NCBI RefSeq assembly: GCF_017916325.1
Contig: NC_090157.1
Span: forward strand, 651,968-715,967
Reading direction: 5' to 3'
DNA: 64,000 nucleotides
DNA from: Leishmania martiniquensis
Lineage: Eukaryota; Euglenozoa; Kinetoplastea; Trypanosomatida; Trypanosomatidae
In this document: positions 61,461 to 64,000 of the stretch, piece after piece
Layout of the letters: every line of letters begins with the position of its first letter
How positions within the stretch are numbered: the stretch's first letter is position 1
Notes under the pieces: model-generated
Told to the model about the DNA's origin: nothing
The model's input: the letters and a program-made list of their open reading frames with translations, nothing else
The model's database searches: none
Translations under genes and position numbers: made by a program

Positions 61461-62560
61461 ATGGGTGTCTTACGCATCAGGTCCGACACGGTCGACAAGC
61501 GCACCACCAAGTACGTTCATGTGCTTGCAGCGCTGGCAGGCAGCGACTTCATTCACAATCCTCGTGGGGAACGAAGCGGCTCTCCTTTTCGCCCTTCCGC
61601 GAGTAGCACTGCGCGGCAAAGAAGAGACAGGCAAGTTTTTAATCGGCTCATGGAACCGCAGCGTGAGCCCAAGCGCAGCGCCTGGCCCATTTCAGTCTGC
61701 ACAAAAAAAGAAACGGAAACGGCGGTGTCGGGCCCCATGACTGTCAAGCTCATGCAGCCCTAGCTCACAGCCAAGACGACAGCGGCAACAATCGCTACAC
61801 CGAAGGGAAGCGGCTGACGGAGGTACACAACTTCTCGAGGGGCTCTTTAGAGCAACTCGTGAGGCCTTTTCACAGCGGCCGGAGCCGTTCCAAGACGCTT
61901 TGCCGAGTTCAAGAAGGCGTAGTCGGCCACCATGAGTGTCAAGGGGACCGCGTACGACTGCCACGTGGTGTAACAGGCAAACACGAGAGCATCACGCGCA
62001 ACACCTTCGCCATGACGATTCGCAACACTCAGGCTGAGGGATCGGTGGCCGAGACTCTCGAGAGACTGACTCCCATGAGCTGCACCGAAACCGATGGCAT
62101 CGCCAAGCAGAACTTTGCTGCCTACGCGGCGAGCCCGCACTCTGACCCTGTGAAGGGAGGAGGAGCTGAAGGACGTCTACCGCGGCACAGGTCAGAGAAT
62201 CTGCTGCTACTTGATCAATTCCTCACTGCGGACCAGCTCGCGAGCCAATCCCCATCCGCGACACTCACGAAGGCGCGTCTTCACGGGTGTCCGTGTGTGG
62301 AGCTAGATGGCTGGTATAACCCACTTGGTGAGCTGATTCTTTACCACAGCTACATCCGTAGCGCTCGCATCGCCGGTACACCCTCAACGCTTTGACGTAT
62401 TCGGTGATACGATTGTTGTTGCTGTAGCGGGGGGGGGAGGAGCGCATGCTCTTGTCTTCGGAGAGACGATGGTAAAGCTGCTACAAGGGGGGGGCTGGGC
62501 TCGCTGTTGTTCCGGCCTCTGTGGGGCATCGAGAAGCACGACGCGACCCCACACCCACCG
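61461..62560 (+). pseudogene. Decayed subtelomeric gene(s), family unknown
   Basis: Starts at an ATG placed after an acceptor-like site: MGVLRIRSDTVDKRTTKYVH, with GC-ending codons. Then coding quality moves between frames: LVGNEAALLFALPRVALRGK (another frame, from about 61559), MTVKLMQP then a stop and LTAKTTAATIATPKGSG, later AMTIRNTQAEGSVAETLERL (from about 62010), KDVYRGTGQRICCYLIN (shifted, from about 62171), and RFDVFGDTIVVAVAG near 62388. The many shifts and stops over 1.1 kb point to an old pseudogene, or two, near the telomere. An alternative minus-strand reading (TTWQSYAVPLTLMVADYAFL, near 61915-61975) cannot be excluded. Confidence 0.4.
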
Positions 62561-62750
62561 TGAGAAAAAAATCTCCGTAGGCATGACGTGTGGCCCACTT
62601 CATCGTCGCTAGCCGGGAGCCGTGAAGGGCGACAGCACAGCCGAGACACATGCGATGTCAGAGCTGCTACACCGATTGGCAGGTTAGGAAAAAATGATTT
62701 CAAGAGACCACATCGGAGGCAATGGATGTGTCAGAGAAGCCGCCGGCCAT
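62561..62750. other. Telomere-adjacent unique sequence
   Basis: 190 bases between the decayed coding and the telomere repeats, in the place where Leishmania chromosomes carry the conserved telomere-associated sequence (LCTAS). I do not remember the conserved boxes well enough to mark them here. Confidence 0.4.
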
Positions 62751-63130
62751 GGGTTAGGGTTAGGGTTAGGGTTAGGGTTAGGGTTAGGGTTAGGGTTAGG
62801 GTTAGGGTTAGGGTTAGGGTTAGGGTTAGGGTTAGGGTTAGGGTTAGGGTTAGGGTTAGGGTTAGGGTTAGGGTTAGGGTTAGGGTTAGGGTTAGGGTTA
62901 GGGTTAGGGTTAGGGTTAGGGTTAGGGTTAGGGTTAGGGTTAGGGTTAGGGTTAGGGTTAGGGTTAGGGTTAGGGTTAGGGTTAGGGTTAGGGTTAGGGT
63001 TAGGGTTAGGGTTAGGGTTAGGGTTAGGGTTAGGGTTAGGGTTAGGGTTAGGGTTAGGGTTAGGGTTAGGGTTAGGGTTAGGGTTAGGGTTAGGGTTAGG
63101 GTTAGGGTTAGGGTTAGGGTTAGGGTTAGG
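62751..63130 (+). repeat. Telomere repeat array (TTAGGG)n
   Basis: About 62 perfect TTAGGG units running 5'-3' toward the window end, the G-rich strand orientation of a right chromosome end. The 182- and 151-codon open frames across it are repeat translation (VR and GL dipeptides) and not genes. Confidence 0.99.
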
Positions 63131-63953
63131 AGTTAGGGTTAAGGGTTAGGAGTTAGGAGTTAGGGTTAGGGTTAAGTTAGAGTTAAGGTTAAAGTTAGAA
63201 TTAGAAGTTAAGGTTAAGTTAGAAGTTAAGAATTAAAGTTAAAGTTAAGTTAAGTTAGAATTAAGTCAAGTTAAAGTTAAGATTAAGTCAAGTTAGAAGT
63301 TAAAGTTAAAATTAGAATTAGAATTAAGTCAAATTAGAATTAAATTAAGTCAAGTCAAGTTAAATTAGGTCAAGTTAGAATTAAAGTCAAGATTAAGATT
63401 AAAATTAAGTTAGGTCAAGTTAAAGTTAGAATTAAAATTAAGTCAAGTCAAGTCAAATTAAGAATTAAAATTAAGTCAGAATTAAAATTAGAATTAAGTC
63501 AGAGTCAAATTAAAGTTAAAGTTAAGTTAAGTTAAAGTTAAAATTAAGTCAAGTCAAATTAAAATTAAATTAGGTCAAATTAGAATTAAGTCAGAATTAG
63601 AAATTAAGTCAAATTAAAGTTGAAATTAAAATTAAAGTTAAATTAGTAAAATTAGAGTCAAATTAAAATTAAGTCAAATTAAGTCAAATTAAGTTAGAAT
63701 TAAGATTAGAATTAAATTAAGTCAAGTCAAGTTAAGTAAGTTAAATTAAGATTAAAGTTAAAGTCAAATTAAAGTTAAAATTAAGTTAAATTAAGTCAAA
63801 TTAAGTCAAATTAAAATTAAAATTAAGTCAGAATTAAGAATTAAAATTAAATTAGGTAAAATCAAGTCAGTCAAATTAGGTCAGGTAGAAGTCAGAATTA
63901 AATTAAAATTAAAATTTAAAATTCAAAATTCGGGTTAAGGTTAGGAGTTAGGG
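63131..63953 (+). repeat. Degenerate, A-rich telomere-like sequence
   Basis: The regular array gives way to TTAGGAGTTAGGGTTAAGGG and then to a TTA-based but G-poor mixture (TTAAAGTTAGAATTAAGTCAA type) for about 800 bases, returning to TTAAGGTTAGGAGTTAGGG at 63935-63953. G to A changes within TTAGGG are a known miscall of nanopore basecallers on telomeres, so this is probably read error and not biology. Confidence 0.75.
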
Positions 63954-64000
63954 TGCTTACGGTTCACTACTCACGACGATGTTTTTTTGGTACCTTTTTT
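63954..64000. other. Non-telomeric 47-base tail
   Basis: A unique sequence (begins TGCTTACGGTTCACTACTCA) followed by seven T, a KpnI-type GGTACC and six T. It lies beyond the telomere repeats, where no chromosomal sequence is expected, and looks like a sequencing or ligation adaptor. I could not match it to a known adaptor. Confidence 0.5.

Noticed and set aside
62751..63130. Regular repeats considered as a CRISPR-like array
   Set aside because: Units are contiguous 6-mers without spacers and the genome is eukaryotic; these are telomere repeats.
62588..63149. Open reading frames of 182 and 151 codons across the telomere array
   Set aside because: They only translate TTAGGG repeats (VR or GL dipeptides); no stop arises because the unit has none in those frames.

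Overview
The window is nuclear DNA of a trypanosomatid, almost certainly a Leishmania or close relative, at the right-hand end of a chromosome. The evidence is an array of about 62 TTAGGG units near the end of the window, intronless GC-rich genes that all lie on the + strand and point at the telomere (one polycistronic unit), long pyrimidine-rich intergenic stretches, and pyrimidine-tract/AG trans-splice acceptors just upstream of start codons. From memory, ribosomal protein L14 lies near the right end of chromosome 22 in L. major, so this is probably the homologous end; the species cannot be fixed from the sequence alone.

Layout from left to right: UTR/intergenic DNA (1-2586); a C2-like hypothetical protein (2587-4443); ribosomal protein L14 (4888-5415); a low-complexity hypothetical protein (8289-9281); a 5.5 kb stretch with no convincing gene; a basic-to-acidic hypothetical protein (14794-15840); exosome subunit RRP45 (16646-17734); a 1541-residue probable beta-propeller protein (18677-23302); an ApaH-like phosphatase of the trypanosome decapping type (26899-29322); a 678-residue hypothetical protein that may have a shifted C-terminus (33719-35755); a 2791-residue CFAP47-like axonemal protein (37687-46062); CAF1 deadenylase (47551-48579); a small tryptophan-rich protein (49546-49869); a CobW-type GTPase (51015-52175); an apparently interrupted gene (52938-53510); a RINT1/TIP20-like tether (53523-55373); a 2.7 kb stretch with broken coding-like fragments; a mitochondrial-looking multi-zinc-finger protein (58047-60803); subtelomeric DNA with a probable pseudogene; then telomere.

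Three independent steps of mRNA turnover are encoded in one unit: CAF1 (deadenylation), the ApaH-like phosphatase (cap removal) and RRP45 (3'-5' exosome). Because transcription is polycistronic, this need not mean co-regulation.

The structures most worth a second look are a perfect 26-bp inverted repeat at 46472-46571 in the intergenic region between CFAP47 and CAF1, an interrupted gene at 52938-53510, frame-broken subtelomeric coding at 61461-62560, and an A-rich degenerate telomere-like stretch (63131-63953) followed by 47 bases unlike the rest, which may be a long-read artefact plus adaptor. I found no convincing new defence or mobile system. The best candidates for undescribed biology are the hairpin and the unknown small ORFs in the long gaps.
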